From Bin5 sp965218625 (GTDB lineage: Bacteria > Chloroflexota > Anaerolineae > Caldilineales > Caldilineaceae): 64,000 nt of DNA. A program made the position numbers and the translations under genes. The stretch is taken from contig CBDCLG010000020.1 in assembly GCA_965218625.1 (NCBI GenBank), positions 434,001 through 498,000 on the forward strand. The letters are read 5' to 3'. The notes under the pieces were generated by a model, which worked only from the letters and a program-made list of their open reading frames with translations, had not been told where the DNA came from and did no database searches. This document shows positions 52,766-61,860 of the stretch, one piece after another (position 1 is the first letter of the stretch; each line of letters opens with the position of its first letter).

Positions 52766-53899
52766 TCAGCCTACATTTCGCTCCGCCCAGCGCTTCTTCA
52801 TCGCCCGCATTTCCTCGTTAACGGGAACGGACCTCGCCTGCGTCCGGCTGCTTTCGTCGTATAGCCAGTTACCCCGGTTATCCCGCAGCACGGGCTGGCG
52901 TTGCGCCGCCGAAGGTGGATCGGCAGGCTTCGTCGGCGCGTCCGCATACCAGTAAGCCACCGACGACATTTCATTGGCCAGATGGTTGCCATGGCCGTGC
53001 TCAATCGTAACCTTCACCTCTTGCTGAAATCGCACCGGATTCTCCAGGTGCAGCACGTATGAGGACTGGTAGCCGTTGGTATCCTCTTCGAAAATCGAGG
53101 AACCGTTGCGCAGGAAGGCGTTTCGCTGCATGCCCCAGGCCTGGTTCAGATAGTCCTCGCTGCCGGTGCCATGGAGGTCGGGCGGCCACTTATAGCCATC
53201 CACCCAGATCATGTCATCGCCCTCGCCCCACCAGGCGCCCTGAAAGTTGGTAACCGACAATGTGCAGCCGATGTAGTGGCCGCGGCCCCTCGTCTCCAGT
53301 ATGACGTAGTTGTCCTTCCAGGCCTGCTTCTCCTTATTGATTACATTTGCCTCCGGCCTATTTACAAGGACCTCGTGCCCCCATCCGCCAAAAGGATTAG
53401 CCCGGCGGAATTCGGCGTGGAAGTAGCCGCGGTCCGGCGGCAACTCGTCGACAAGCTCGTAGTCCACATAAAAGTACTGGCGATGCTCTTCGCCGCTCTC
53501 GTTGATCAGTTCCACCAGCGCCCGCTCGCGGAAGGGCATGGGCGCGTAGCAGTTGAGTGCGCAGCCGGCCTCAAACTGGTTGTTCCAGCGGGTGGACGCG
53601 GTGAAGAGTTGCGATTGGTAGGAGTTGACGATCCCGTTTCCGAGCCCGAAGAAATCACCCAGGGGAACGAACACGCTGGGATGCGCGGCGTTGTCCCAGC
53701 TGATCTTCAGCATGCAGTCGCGGTAGTGGTTGCGCTGGGTCATCCAGATGTGCGTGATGGCGCCCGGCCCGCTGATATCTGCCAACACGCGGCTTTCCCC
53801 TGCAGGGATGGTCCAGGCGTCGGCATTGCGCCCGCTCGTGTCCCAGGAGGAGGCGCGGCCGCTGCTCGCCGCGCTGATCGTCGAGATGTCAGGTTGCAT
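52766..53899 (-). CDS. DUF2961 / GH172-like protein
   Basis: A 377-residue protein of the DUF2961 family, now including GH172 enzymes that act on alpha-D-fructofuranosides, difructose dianhydrides or arabinofuranosides. Early markers are SRVLADISGPGAITHIWMT and SVFVPLGDFFGLGNG; later ones are FDVDYEL-like FYVDYELVDELP, FHAEFRRANPFG, GRGHYIGC and WWGEGDDMIWVDG with GTGSEDYLNQAWG, which hold the acidic residues expected in the active site. ATG at 53899 follows GGAG. No signal peptide is visible. Confidence 0.87.
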   Translation of the reverse strand: MQPDISTISAASSGRASSWDTSGRNADAWTIPAGESRVLADISGPGAITHIWMTQRNHYRDCMLKISWDNAAHPSVFVPLGDFFGLGNGIVNSYQSQLFTASTRWNNQFEAGCALNCYAPMPFRERALVELINESGEEHRQYFYVDYELVDELPPDRGYFHAEFRRANPFGGWGHEVLVNRPEANVINKEKQAWKDNYVILETRGRGHYIGCTLSVTNFQGAWWGEGDDMIWVDGYKWPPDLHGTGSEDYLNQAWGMQRNAFLRNGSSIFEEDTNGYQSSYVLHLENPVRFQQEVKVTIEHGHGNHLANEMSSVAYWYADAPTKPADPPSAAQRQPVLRDNRGNWLYDESSRTQARSVPVNEEMRAMKKRWAERNVG

Positions 53900-54171
53900 C
53901 AATGCGGTACTCCGGATAGGGCTGAAAGGATGGGCCAGAGTTCAGCACGGAATTCTTTGACCCCGATCTGCTCTTATCCTTTAATGTACCACGATCTCTG
54001 GGCTTGAGTGAATCCCATCCGCAATCTGCGCTCCCCTGTTGCCAGCGACTCCAGCCTCTTGGAACTTCGCTGCATTCGCGCTGGCGCGGCGAAGTTGCGG
54101 GGTGTCGGTCAGGACATCCATTCAATACCAGACAGTCGATCAATCCACCAGAAGAACAGGAGACCCAACCA

Positions 54172-54399
54172 ATGACACGTTTACAGAACTCGGACAGTGG
54201 CGGCCGCACTGTTGGACGCCGTGGATTCCCGAAGATGATGGCAGCCGGCGCGGCCGCGTCGGCCGCGGCCTTTCGCCCACCCTGGCGGCTGGTGATCTTT
54301 CCCGGATTGGCGATCACAGCCGCGATTATGGCCGCAAACCTCTTCGGCGACGCTTTCCGGGATTTCCTCGATCCAAGACTGTGGCGTCGCATCGATTGA
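54172..54399 (+). pseudogene. Fused remnant of a peptide ABC transporter (Tat signal plus DppC-type C-terminus)
   Basis: A 75-codon frame. Its first part (GRRGFPKMMAAGAAASAAAF) looks like the twin-arginine signal of a binding protein. Its second part (IFPGLAITAAIMAANLFG, then DAFRDFLDPRL) is the characteristic ending of DppC/OppC-type dipeptide permeases. The junction is near 54270. The ATG follows CAGGAGACCC. The simplest reading is that an in-frame deletion removed most of a binding protein, the DppB-type permease and most of DppC, leaving this scar. It is unlikely to have its own function, although it could make a small membrane protein. Confidence 0.6.
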
Positions 54400-54600
54400 G
54401 TTTCTGGTCTTCATGCTCTTGGCGCTCCGTATTCGGCAAGCTCTCGACCCATGCAGCCGAAAACGGACAGACATTTCTTCAAACGGCAGGGCTTCTTCAC
54501 CTCGGAAATCATAGTTTTTCCCCATTTGCACGTGTAACTGATAAAGTGAAACGGGTAATGCCGACTCTCATTTCAACAGATTCCCAACAAGGAGAGATGT

Positions 54601-55251
54601 GTGCCCTTTCAAGTCCTGGACTTCCACAAAGACATCCGCAATGTGCTGACGACGCCGGAGATTCGCGCCCGCTTCCTCCAGATAGACGTTGGCCAGACTT
54701 CGCAGAGCCACACGCATGATCTGGGCCACGAGATCTTTCTGATCCTGCAGGGCCGGGCGCAATTCACAATCGAGGGCCACGCCGAGGTGCTGGGGCCGGG
54801 TCAACTCTGCGTCGCCCTGACCGATGAGGCGCATGAAGTGCGCAATGTGGGCGATGAACCTGTCATCATGTACCTGTCGGTCACACCCCACATCCAGCCG
54901 ACCCATACCATGTGGAATGAGGACGGCACCAAGGAGCCGCCGCGTTTCGTCCTGAACACGTCCTACGACGTAGAGCCGGACCGCACGACGCCGACAGACG
55001 AACTACTCGACCAGCAGTTGGAGGCTGCAGAGGAATGGCTGGCCGCGGTTGAGGCGAATACGCGTACCCAGAGAAATCAGATTGCGGCCTACAAAGCAGC
55101 GCGGGCGGCAGGCGATCAGGAAACAACCCTGGCCGCGCGCGACGCGATGTGGGAGACTCTTTATCCGGCCTTTCGCCGCGCCTTTGCGCTGGCGGACGTG
55201 TGGAACAGCTTCACCTCGCGCACGGTTGACACGGAATACTCCGGCCCCTGA
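54601..55251 (+). CDS. Cupin-domain protein
   Basis: A 216-residue protein with a single cupin barrel in residues about 20-100. The metal site pattern H-x-H (SHTHDLGHE, with the glutamate), then a later histidine in DEAHEVRNVG, is complete. The start is GTG at 54601 after AAGGAGAGA. The C-terminal half is helical and contains a possible four-helix segment of unknown role. It lies 42 bases upstream of a MocA oxidoreductase, so an isomerase or sugar-related role is plausible. Confidence 0.85.
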   Translation: MPFQVLDFHKDIRNVLTTPEIRARFLQIDVGQTSQSHTHDLGHEIFLILQGRAQFTIEGHAEVLGPGQLCVALTDEAHEVRNVGDEPVIMYLSVTPHIQPTHTMWNEDGTKEPPRFVLNTSYDVEPDRTTPTDELLDQQLEAAEEWLAAVEANTRTQRNQIAAYKAARAAGDQETTLAARDAMWETLYPAFRRAFALADVWNSFTSRTVDTEYSGP

Positions 55252-55293
55252 GCCGCAACCTTCTCAACATACAACTGACCACAGACGGGAGAC

Positions 55294-56367
55294 ATGCAAG
55301 TGACACGAGTGAAGATCGGCGTGATTGGATGCGGGGCAATCGCCCAGGTCCATCATATGCCCAACCTGAAGGAGCTGCAGGAAGAGTTCGAGGTGACCGC
55401 AGTCTGTGACGTGTCGGCCGACGCGTCCCGCTACGTGGCCAACCGCTTTCACGTCCCGCGGCACTTTACCGACTATCGAGACCTGCTGGCGTCCGATGTG
55501 GAGGCGGTGCTGCTGTGCCAGACGGACCCCAAGAAGGGGGTCGCGGTCGACGCCTTCGACGCCGGCAAACACGTCTTCGTAGAGAAGCCCGTCTGCTTTT
55601 CTCTTGAAGAGTGCGATGAGATGATCGCGGCTTGCGCGCGGGCGGGCACCGTGAGCCAGGCCGGCTACATGAAGGTCTACGATCCGGCGTTTGAACGGGC
55701 CAAGCAGGAAGCCGCCGGCATGGACGTGCGCTTCGTACAGATCAATCACCTGCACCCGAGCAACGATTTGCACCTGCGGCAGTTCGACGTGCGCCGCTTC
55801 GACGACCTGCCCGAAGGGGCAATCCAGAGCACGATGGAAGGCCGCGCGGCCGCGCGCCGCCAGGCGGTCGGCGATGTTCCACCCCACGTGGAGCGCGCCT
55901 TCTTTCTCCTCGCCGGCAGCATGATCCACGACCTTTACGGCCTGCGCGAGATCATGGGCCTTCCGGTCGAAATCACGCATCTGGAAGTCTGGCAGGAGGG
56001 TCGGGCGGTCACCTTCACCATGGTCTACGAGAACGGCGCCCGCTGCGTCGGCACGTGGATCGACCTGCCGCATCTTTGGGACTTCAAAGAGACACTGGAA
56101 ATCTACGGCGACGACAAGCGGGTAATCGTAGCCTACCCAACCGGCTTCTCGCGCGGCCTCCTGTCCACCGTGTCCATCCAGGGAATCGATAGCGAAGGCA
56201 CCACCTACCGCACCGAGCCCTACACCGACTGGGACAGTGCATTCGTGCGCGAGCTGCGCCATTTCCAGGACTGTATCGTCAACGGCAGACAGTCGCGCAC
56301 ATCGCTGGAGCACGCCCGCAAGGATGTGGGGCTGATTATCGACATTATCAAAGCGCACCGGGGATAG
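55294..56367 (+). CDS. Gfo/Idh/MocA family oxidoreductase
   Basis: A 357-residue NAD(P)-dependent oxidoreductase. The Rossmann loop GCGAIAQVHHMP (residues about 11-22), VCDVSADASRYVANR, and the EKPVC motif with the conserved lysine near residue 98 are typical. AFFLLAGSMIHDLYGLRE supplies the aspartate and histidine region. It follows the cupin gene in the same direction. Substrate unknown. Confidence 0.9.
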   Translation: MQVTRVKIGVIGCGAIAQVHHMPNLKELQEEFEVTAVCDVSADASRYVANRFHVPRHFTDYRDLLASDVEAVLLCQTDPKKGVAVDAFDAGKHVFVEKPVCFSLEECDEMIAACARAGTVSQAGYMKVYDPAFERAKQEAAGMDVRFVQINHLHPSNDLHLRQFDVRRFDDLPEGAIQSTMEGRAAARRQAVGDVPPHVERAFFLLAGSMIHDLYGLREIMGLPVEITHLEVWQEGRAVTFTMVYENGARCVGTWIDLPHLWDFKETLEIYGDDKRVIVAYPTGFSRGLLSTVSIQGIDSEGTTYRTEPYTDWDSAFVRELRHFQDCIVNGRQSRTSLEHARKDVGLIIDIIKAHRG

Positions 56368-56444
56368 TACAATAGGAAAAGGGAACTGAAACGCGATAGG
56401 CCGAATGCCGGCAGCCCAAACGCGATGCAACCAGACGTCGTCCC

Positions 56445-57863
56445 GTGAAAACGCTCATCGTCGCCTCAATCCAGCAGAAGATGCGTCTGCCCCAGACGCT
56501 GGATGAGTACCGCGAGGACCTGCGGCGGTTCATGCGCGCGGCGGCCAACAAACGGGCGCGCCTGGTGATCTTCCCGGAGCTGGCCGGGGTAATGGTCATT
56601 CCCCCGCTTCTCGGCGGTTTCGAGGCGAATCTGCTCAAGCGGGCGGACCTGGCGCGGCGGCGGCAGTCGAGCCTGTGGCAAAAAGCGAGCGGCGGTCTTG
56701 CCGGCGCGCTCGCCGGCTGGTTCAACTCGGACTTTCGTCAAATGGCAGGCGCGTTGTTGACGACGCAGCCTGAAACGGTCCTGGAGGCATACGACGACCT
56801 GTTTGGCGGCCTGGCGCACGAGTTTGATGTCACGCTCGTGGCGCCAAGCGGTTATTTGCCGGATCCTGTGGACGGAATTCTGCGCAATCTGGCCGTCGTC
56901 TACGCGCCGGACGGCGACCGGCTGGGCTATCAGGCCAAACGCGTTCTCCATCCCGAAGACGAGGACCTGGCCCAGCCGGGCCACGAGTGGAACGTGATTC
57001 ACACTCCCGTCGGGCAGATCGGGTTGATGCTGGGCGGGGATCTGTTGTTTCCGGAGGTGGGACGGCTGCTCGCCTACCAGGGCGCGGAGATGCTCATCGC
57101 GCAGGGCGCAGCCAACGATCGCGTGCTGTACGAAAAGCTACGCTCCGGTATTCTGGCGCGTATGCAGGACAACCAGCTCTTCGCCGCCATCAGTTTCCTC
57201 GTCGGTCACAACGAGTTCAGCCGCCGCCAGCGCGACCCGTTCGTAGGTCGTTCATCGCTGATGGCGCCGCAGGAGCTTACGCCCCGTTCAAGCGGAATCC
57301 TCGTAGAGGCGTCGAACGTCCGCAGCGAGAGCGTGCTTTCCGCCACCTGGGACTTTGAAGAGCTGGCCGACCTGTGGGAAACGTCGGACACGCCGCTGCG
57401 AAGCCATCTGCCCCTGGAGGCGGTCGGCCCGACGCTGGCGCGGCTCTACCAGAGAATGAAAAAGCTGCCTAAGGGATCAGACGCGCTCCTGGAGGCGCCC
57501 GACGACCAGGAGCCCGAAACCGTAGCGGCCCCCGAAGAAATCGTGAAGAGAACGCCATTGTCTACCAAAACCAAGACGACTCTCGGTCTGCATGAACTGC
57601 CGGTGCTTTCATCGGTCAGCGCCTTTTGGGGATCGGCGGCTCCTGAAGAGATCGAAGCCGCCTTGCCCGCCCATGTTCCAGTAACTCTTCCCTTTGATCC
57701 TGACGGCGAAGAGGATGGCGACCCGGCCGGTTCAGACGAACGGCAGATGCTCGCCGAAGAAGAGACGGACGAGAGTCCAGCGCCGGAAAGCGAAGAGGAA
57801 ACGCAGGAGATGGACGCGCTCCTCGAACCGAAGGCGGAAGAGGAGAAGGAAGAAGGGGGCTGA
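56445..57863 (+). CDS. Carbon-nitrogen hydrolase (nitrilase) fold protein lacking the catalytic cysteine
   Basis: A 472-residue protein. Residues about 1-300 follow the nitrilase superfamily order: ASIQQKM start, FPELAG with the catalytic-type glutamate, YQAKRVLHPEDE with the lysine, and IGLMLGGDLLFPE where the nucleophilic cysteine (usually C-x-D-x-x-F-P-E) is replaced by glycine. LIAQGAAND and GRSSLMAPQE continue the fold. The last 110 residues are acidic and low-complexity. The start is GTG 56445 with no strong ribosome site. It probably does not hydrolyse amides or nitriles by the usual mechanism and may be a binding or regulatory pseudoenzyme. Confidence 0.78.
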   Translation: MKTLIVASIQQKMRLPQTLDEYREDLRRFMRAAANKRARLVIFPELAGVMVIPPLLGGFEANLLKRADLARRRQSSLWQKASGGLAGALAGWFNSDFRQMAGALLTTQPETVLEAYDDLFGGLAHEFDVTLVAPSGYLPDPVDGILRNLAVVYAPDGDRLGYQAKRVLHPEDEDLAQPGHEWNVIHTPVGQIGLMLGGDLLFPEVGRLLAYQGAEMLIAQGAANDRVLYEKLRSGILARMQDNQLFAAISFLVGHNEFSRRQRDPFVGRSSLMAPQELTPRSSGILVEASNVRSESVLSATWDFEELADLWETSDTPLRSHLPLEAVGPTLARLYQRMKKLPKGSDALLEAPDDQEPETVAAPEEIVKRTPLSTKTKTTLGLHELPVLSSVSAFWGSAAPEEIEAALPAHVPVTLPFDPDGEEDGDPAGSDERQMLAEEETDESPAPESEEETQEMDALLEPKAEEEKEEGG

Positions 57864-57874
57864 GGACGGCACAA

Positions 57875-59355
57875 CTAGGGTGCAACCCCTTCTTTGGCAG
57901 TCTGGATCAGGCTCAGCATTTCTTCCACGTCGGTGATCTTCACACGCGGTTGTCCTCGCTGCGCCCCGCGCTCATTCTCAATCTGCTCGAGAATCTGCCA
58001 GTCGGCGAAGGAAACGAAGGCGGCTCCCCTTTCACGCAGGAGCGCAACGATGTCGTTGGGGGGGGGACATGTGCGTCAGGTTGGGGATTTTGCTGACCGT
58101 TGGAAGCAGCTCCGACCGCGCTCGCGGCCGCACTGGCCGAAACGTTGGCTGAAATCACATCTTCCATCATTAACTTAACCGTTTCGACAGCATCCGGCTT
58201 GTTGGTGCCGATTACGCCTGTCGGGCCTCGTTTGGCCCAGCCGACTGTGTATTCACCGGGCACGACCGAGCCGCCGTGCTCGGCGGTAACGCGTCCCTTT
58301 TCATTCGGGATGATCCCCCAGCGATCGTAGAACGGGACGCCGGGAATGGGCACGCCCCGGTAGCCGATCGAACGAAAGACCAGGCCCACGTCAAACTCCT
58401 TGTAGGCACCGGTGCCGCGGCAGGAGAGATAGCCCGTCTCGGTCGCGTAAAGCGCGTTTTTTTCGGTCATCATCGCGCCGACCGCTCCACCTGAGCCGGA
58501 AATCTCGGTGGGTGAACGCAGGAAATGGAAGACGATCTGCTTTGGTTTGCCGGTCGAGCCGCGCTCGGCCAGTTGGCGCAGCGTCTCCATATTGCGCTGT
58601 GCCGTGCGGTCCTCAGCCAGCTCAGCCCGGCTGGCCTCGTCCAGGACAAGGTCGGCCGGATTGACGATAACATCGGCGACCTCCAACTCGCCCAACTCCT
58701 TAATCTCCGGATTTGTGAATTTGGCCTGTACCGGCCCACGGCGCGCAAAAATGTGAACCCGCCGGACTTTGCTCTCGCGCAGCTCCTCAAGGGCATCGTC
58801 GGTGATGTCGGTGGTCTTCAGTTCGTCGACCGATTTGGCGAGAATACGCGTCACGTCCATCGCCACGTTGCCGACGCCGATCACTGCGACGCTCTCGACG
58901 GTCAGGTCGAATTCGTAGTGACGAAAGTCGGGATGGCCGTTGTACCAGGCCACAAACTCAGTGGCGGAAAAACTTGCCTCAAGGTCCTCGCCGGGTATGT
59001 CGAGCTTCCTGTCCGATTGCGCGCCGACCGCGTAGATTATCTGATCGTAGTGCGCTCTGATGTCAGCGTGGGAAATGTCCGTGCCGAGATTGACATTGCC
59101 GAAATAGCGCACGCGACTGTCCTTCATCGTGCGCTCATAAATGCGGGTAACAGACTTGATTTTCTGGTGATCCGGAGCCACCCCGTAGCGCACGAGACCA
59201 TAGGGTGTGGGGAGTCGGTCGAACATGTCGATAGTGACATGGGCATCCTTCTGCCGCAGGAGCGCGCCGGCAGCGTAGAAGCCGGACGGCCCGGCGCCGA
59301 TTATGGCGATGCGCACAGGTCTGCTGCTGCTTCCGAGTTCGCCTGTTGGAATCAC
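57875..59355 (-). pseudogene. fprA: FprA-type ferredoxin/adrenodoxin-NADP+ reductase, frameshifted at a poly-C tract
   Basis: An adrenodoxin reductase-like flavoenzyme that moves electrons between NADPH and ferredoxin. The FAD loop IGAGPSGFYAAGALL is near residue 17, the NADP loop VIGVGNVAMDVTRIL is near 170, and GWAKRGPTGVIGTNKPD is near 370. The uninterrupted frame from 59355 runs to a stop at 57940 but loses family similarity after the C9 tract at 58058-58066. One added C restores a tail (DIVALLRERG, FADWQILEQIE, PRVKITDVEEML) that ends at 57875 and matches the family. The catalytic domains are intact, so activity may survive. Confidence 0.82.
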
Positions 59356-59411
59356 GGCCGCATTCCTTTATGAACTGTTCTCACGTTAAACGAATGATGC
59401 CGCAACGCGCC

Positions 59412-59624
59412 TCAAACTTTGCGCTGGAGCAATGATTGAAATTGGCGCGCCAGAGTCAGGATACCGATCCCGAGCTGGAAGTACTCTGTCGGACCAATCG
59501 GTTCTCTTTCTGTCTCGTCGCCCTCCCCGGCGCGGGCGCTGGACAGCCAAGCGAACAGACCGCCCAGCAGCGCGCCTCCGATCACGCCAGCCACGACAAT
59601 GCCAGTCCGGCTGCTTTCCCTCAT
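59412..59624 (-). CDS. Small single-pass membrane protein
   Basis: A 70-residue protein with one hydrophobic segment (IVVAGVIGGALLGGLFAWL, residues about 9-27), an acidic stretch and an amphipathic C-terminus (FQLGIGILTLARQFQSLL). It is rather like YtxH-type small membrane proteins in layout. The ribosome site is weak. It lies just upstream of the FprA gene on the same strand. Function unknown. Confidence 0.6.
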   Translation of the reverse strand: MRESSRTGIVVAGVIGGALLGGLFAWLSSARAGEGDETEREPIGPTEYFQLGIGILTLARQFQSLLQRKV

Positions 59625-59811
59625 TGCCCGTCTCCGCTGCGTCGCGCTCGCAGTTGGCCAAACTGTGGCGCGTTACAAATCACTGTAGAGCCGTCAAATA
59701 CAGACGGACCGCGGCGCCGTCAGCAGCGCCGCGGTCATCGTATTAGGCACAAAGTAGCGAAGAGTGGTTGATGGCGCCTGGCTCCACTCCCCGCGAAGTC
59801 TCTCGCCAGGG

Positions 59812-61389
59812 CTAATTCTGCGTCATCTCCTTGACGATGATGCGGTGGTCGAGCTTGGGCGCCCAGTTGAGGCTGCTGCCGACACCGTAGGAGAGGTCCA
59901 CGTGGCCGATATAGCCGATCGCGACGTCCTCGTGCACGATCCGGTTCAGCTCCTGCAGCTTCATTTCGCGCTCGTCGCCCGACAACGGCAGCGCTTCCAT
60001 CCAAACTGCATCGGCTTCCTCGTTGCAGTATACTGAGAGAATGCCATCGCAGGCGTAGTAGAAGCGGAAGGAGGCGGAGTAGTCCATAATTTCGTTGCCA
60101 TGCAAATGGATGGCGACAAAGTTACGGTCCTCGGGCACGTCCTTGATATTGATGAGCATCACCTTGCCGAAGCCTTCCGGATCGTAGAAGGTGATCGTCA
60201 CGCTGAAACCGACCTCTTCGAGCATCGATTCCACCGCCTGAAGCACCTCGTCGGATCTGGGGAAAACTGCGTGGCGGGCGCCCAGTGTTATCTCCATATC
60301 GGTCGGCACGCCGTCGGCCGCGGCGGCGGCCAATAGCTCGCGCGCCTGGTCTGGATCATAGGGATACGGTTCCAGGCTCGGGTCATGGCCGGTGGCAGAT
60401 GAGTTGACGATCTGTCCGGCGACGGTGGCTGCGCCGCCGAGGATGTTGTTGACGATCGACTCCTTGTCGATTGCCATCTGGAAGGCGAGCCGCGCGCGCC
60501 TGTCGGACAGGAGCGGGCTGTTGGTGTCCATGCGGATGAAGATGGTCTCCACGCTGGGAGCCGACTCGCATTTGGTGTCATCACCGGCGTCGAGCGCCTG
60601 GCACTGCTCCGGCGTTATGTACTGGGCCAGGTCGACCTCGCCAGCCTGGACAGCCGCGACCCGCACCTGGGACTCCTGGAGGAAGCGGTAGGTAGCCTTT
60701 TGGAAGGTCTGGGCGCCGCCGGCCTCGTCCGGATTGTCAAGGCCCCACCAATCGGGGTTGGCCTCCCAGGAAAGCGACTCACCTTTGCGCCACTCGACAA
60801 ACTGGTAAGGACCGGTGCCGATGATCTGCGAATGGTAGGACTCCGGATCCTCGGTCAGTTGCTGCGCCGAAGAGATGGCGACCCACTCGACCTTACCGAG
60901 CAGGATCGGGTCCGGTTCCGGGGTCGAGACATCGAGCGTATACTCGTCCACCGCCTCTGCGCTCACGGAGCCAAGAAAATCGAGCAGATCGAAGGCATTG
61001 TCGGGATCGAATGTGTGGTTGATGCTAATCGCGGCCGCTTCGGCGTTGAACGGCGAACCGTCGTGGAAGGTCACGCCTTCACGGAGCGTAAAACGAATTG
61101 TGGTGTCGTCCAGCCGCTCCCACGAAGTTGCCAGCATCGGAATGAAGCCGCCGTTGACGTAATCACGGGCTACCAGCTGTTCGAGTGCGTTACGCATTCC
61201 CGCCGAGCCTGTTTCGCCAAAGGAACGCCAGGCGTCGAGGCTGACCGGCTCGATGCCGACCGCGATCGAAACCTCTTTGGGTGCCATATCGTCGCCCATC
61301 GCGGCCGGTTGAACCGGCACACAGCCGGCCAGAGCCACAGCCAGGACGACGACAAGAGCGACGAATCTCCATGCCCTTTTGTGAATCAT
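59812..61389 (-). CDS. ABC transporter solute-binding lipoprotein, family 5 (peptide/nickel type)
   Basis: A 525-residue family 5 binding protein of the DppA/OppA/NikA type. A Sec signal ends in a lipobox VALAGC near residue 20. The family pattern VTFHDGSPFNAEAAAISINHTFDP (about residue 100) is clear. The frame is open for 44 codons upstream, but ATG at 61389 with GGGAGGAATC upstream is preferred. No permease or ATPase gene is adjacent, so its partners are elsewhere; the DppC scar at 54172 shows that such genes have been lost nearby. The ligand is unknown. Confidence 0.92.
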   Translation of the reverse strand: MIHKRAWRFVALVVVLAVALAGCVPVQPAAMGDDMAPKEVSIAVGIEPVSLDAWRSFGETGSAGMRNALEQLVARDYVNGGFIPMLATSWERLDDTTIRFTLREGVTFHDGSPFNAEAAAISINHTFDPDNAFDLLDFLGSVSAEAVDEYTLDVSTPEPDPILLGKVEWVAISSAQQLTEDPESYHSQIIGTGPYQFVEWRKGESLSWEANPDWWGLDNPDEAGGAQTFQKATYRFLQESQVRVAAVQAGEVDLAQYITPEQCQALDAGDDTKCESAPSVETIFIRMDTNSPLLSDRRARLAFQMAIDKESIVNNILGGAATVAGQIVNSSATGHDPSLEPYPYDPDQARELLAAAAADGVPTDMEITLGARHAVFPRSDEVLQAVESMLEEVGFSVTITFYDPEGFGKVMLINIKDVPEDRNFVAIHLHGNEIMDYSASFRFYYACDGILSVYCNEEADAVWMEALPLSGDEREMKLQELNRIVHEDVAIGYIGHVDLSYGVGSSLNWAPKLDHRIIVKEMTQN

Positions 61390-61860
61390 GATTCCTCCCT
61401 TTTTGTGTGGTACGCGCCAGGCGGAAGCCCCGTCTGACCCGGTTGTACGAAACGCGCCCCTGCCAATAATGAGGAATCGCTGCCGACGCCGCCAAGGTCC
61501 TTTTCGGCAGAACAACGACATAGCCCTCGGAGGCCGTCGCAGCGAACAGTTCCCGCTATAGAACTGCGGAGCGCGGCGTTAGAATAACGGCAACATCGTC
61601 TCGGACTGCTGCCCACCACATTTTCTGCTATCTTGGCGGCAATCCAAAACGATTGTATAGTAACTCTGCCGGACACGTCAATAAGCAGATCTCCAGCCGG
61701 CCCGACCGCAGTACTCCTCGAGTCGACTTGGGTAGCGGCCGACTGAAAAAACCATCGCGTGGGATGGTTACCGCATTTCTACCGATCCCTCAGTGCTGCA
61801 GGCTCCCTGTCTCTACCCAACCAAGTGCACGAGTGACGTAATGAATCTGAAGGATCTCAT
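61390..61860. other. 471-base divergent intergenic region
   Basis: The region separates the family 5 binding protein (minus) from the TPP enzyme (plus). It contains the plus-strand promoter candidate at 61633-61661. No further gene or strong hairpin is visible. Confidence 0.5.
61633..61661 (+). promoter_or_regulatory. Candidate sigma-70 promoter of the TPP enzyme gene
   Basis: TTGGCG and TATAGT are separated by 17 bases, 199 bases before the ATG at 61861. The spacer and downstream stretch are AT-rich. Confidence 0.45.
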
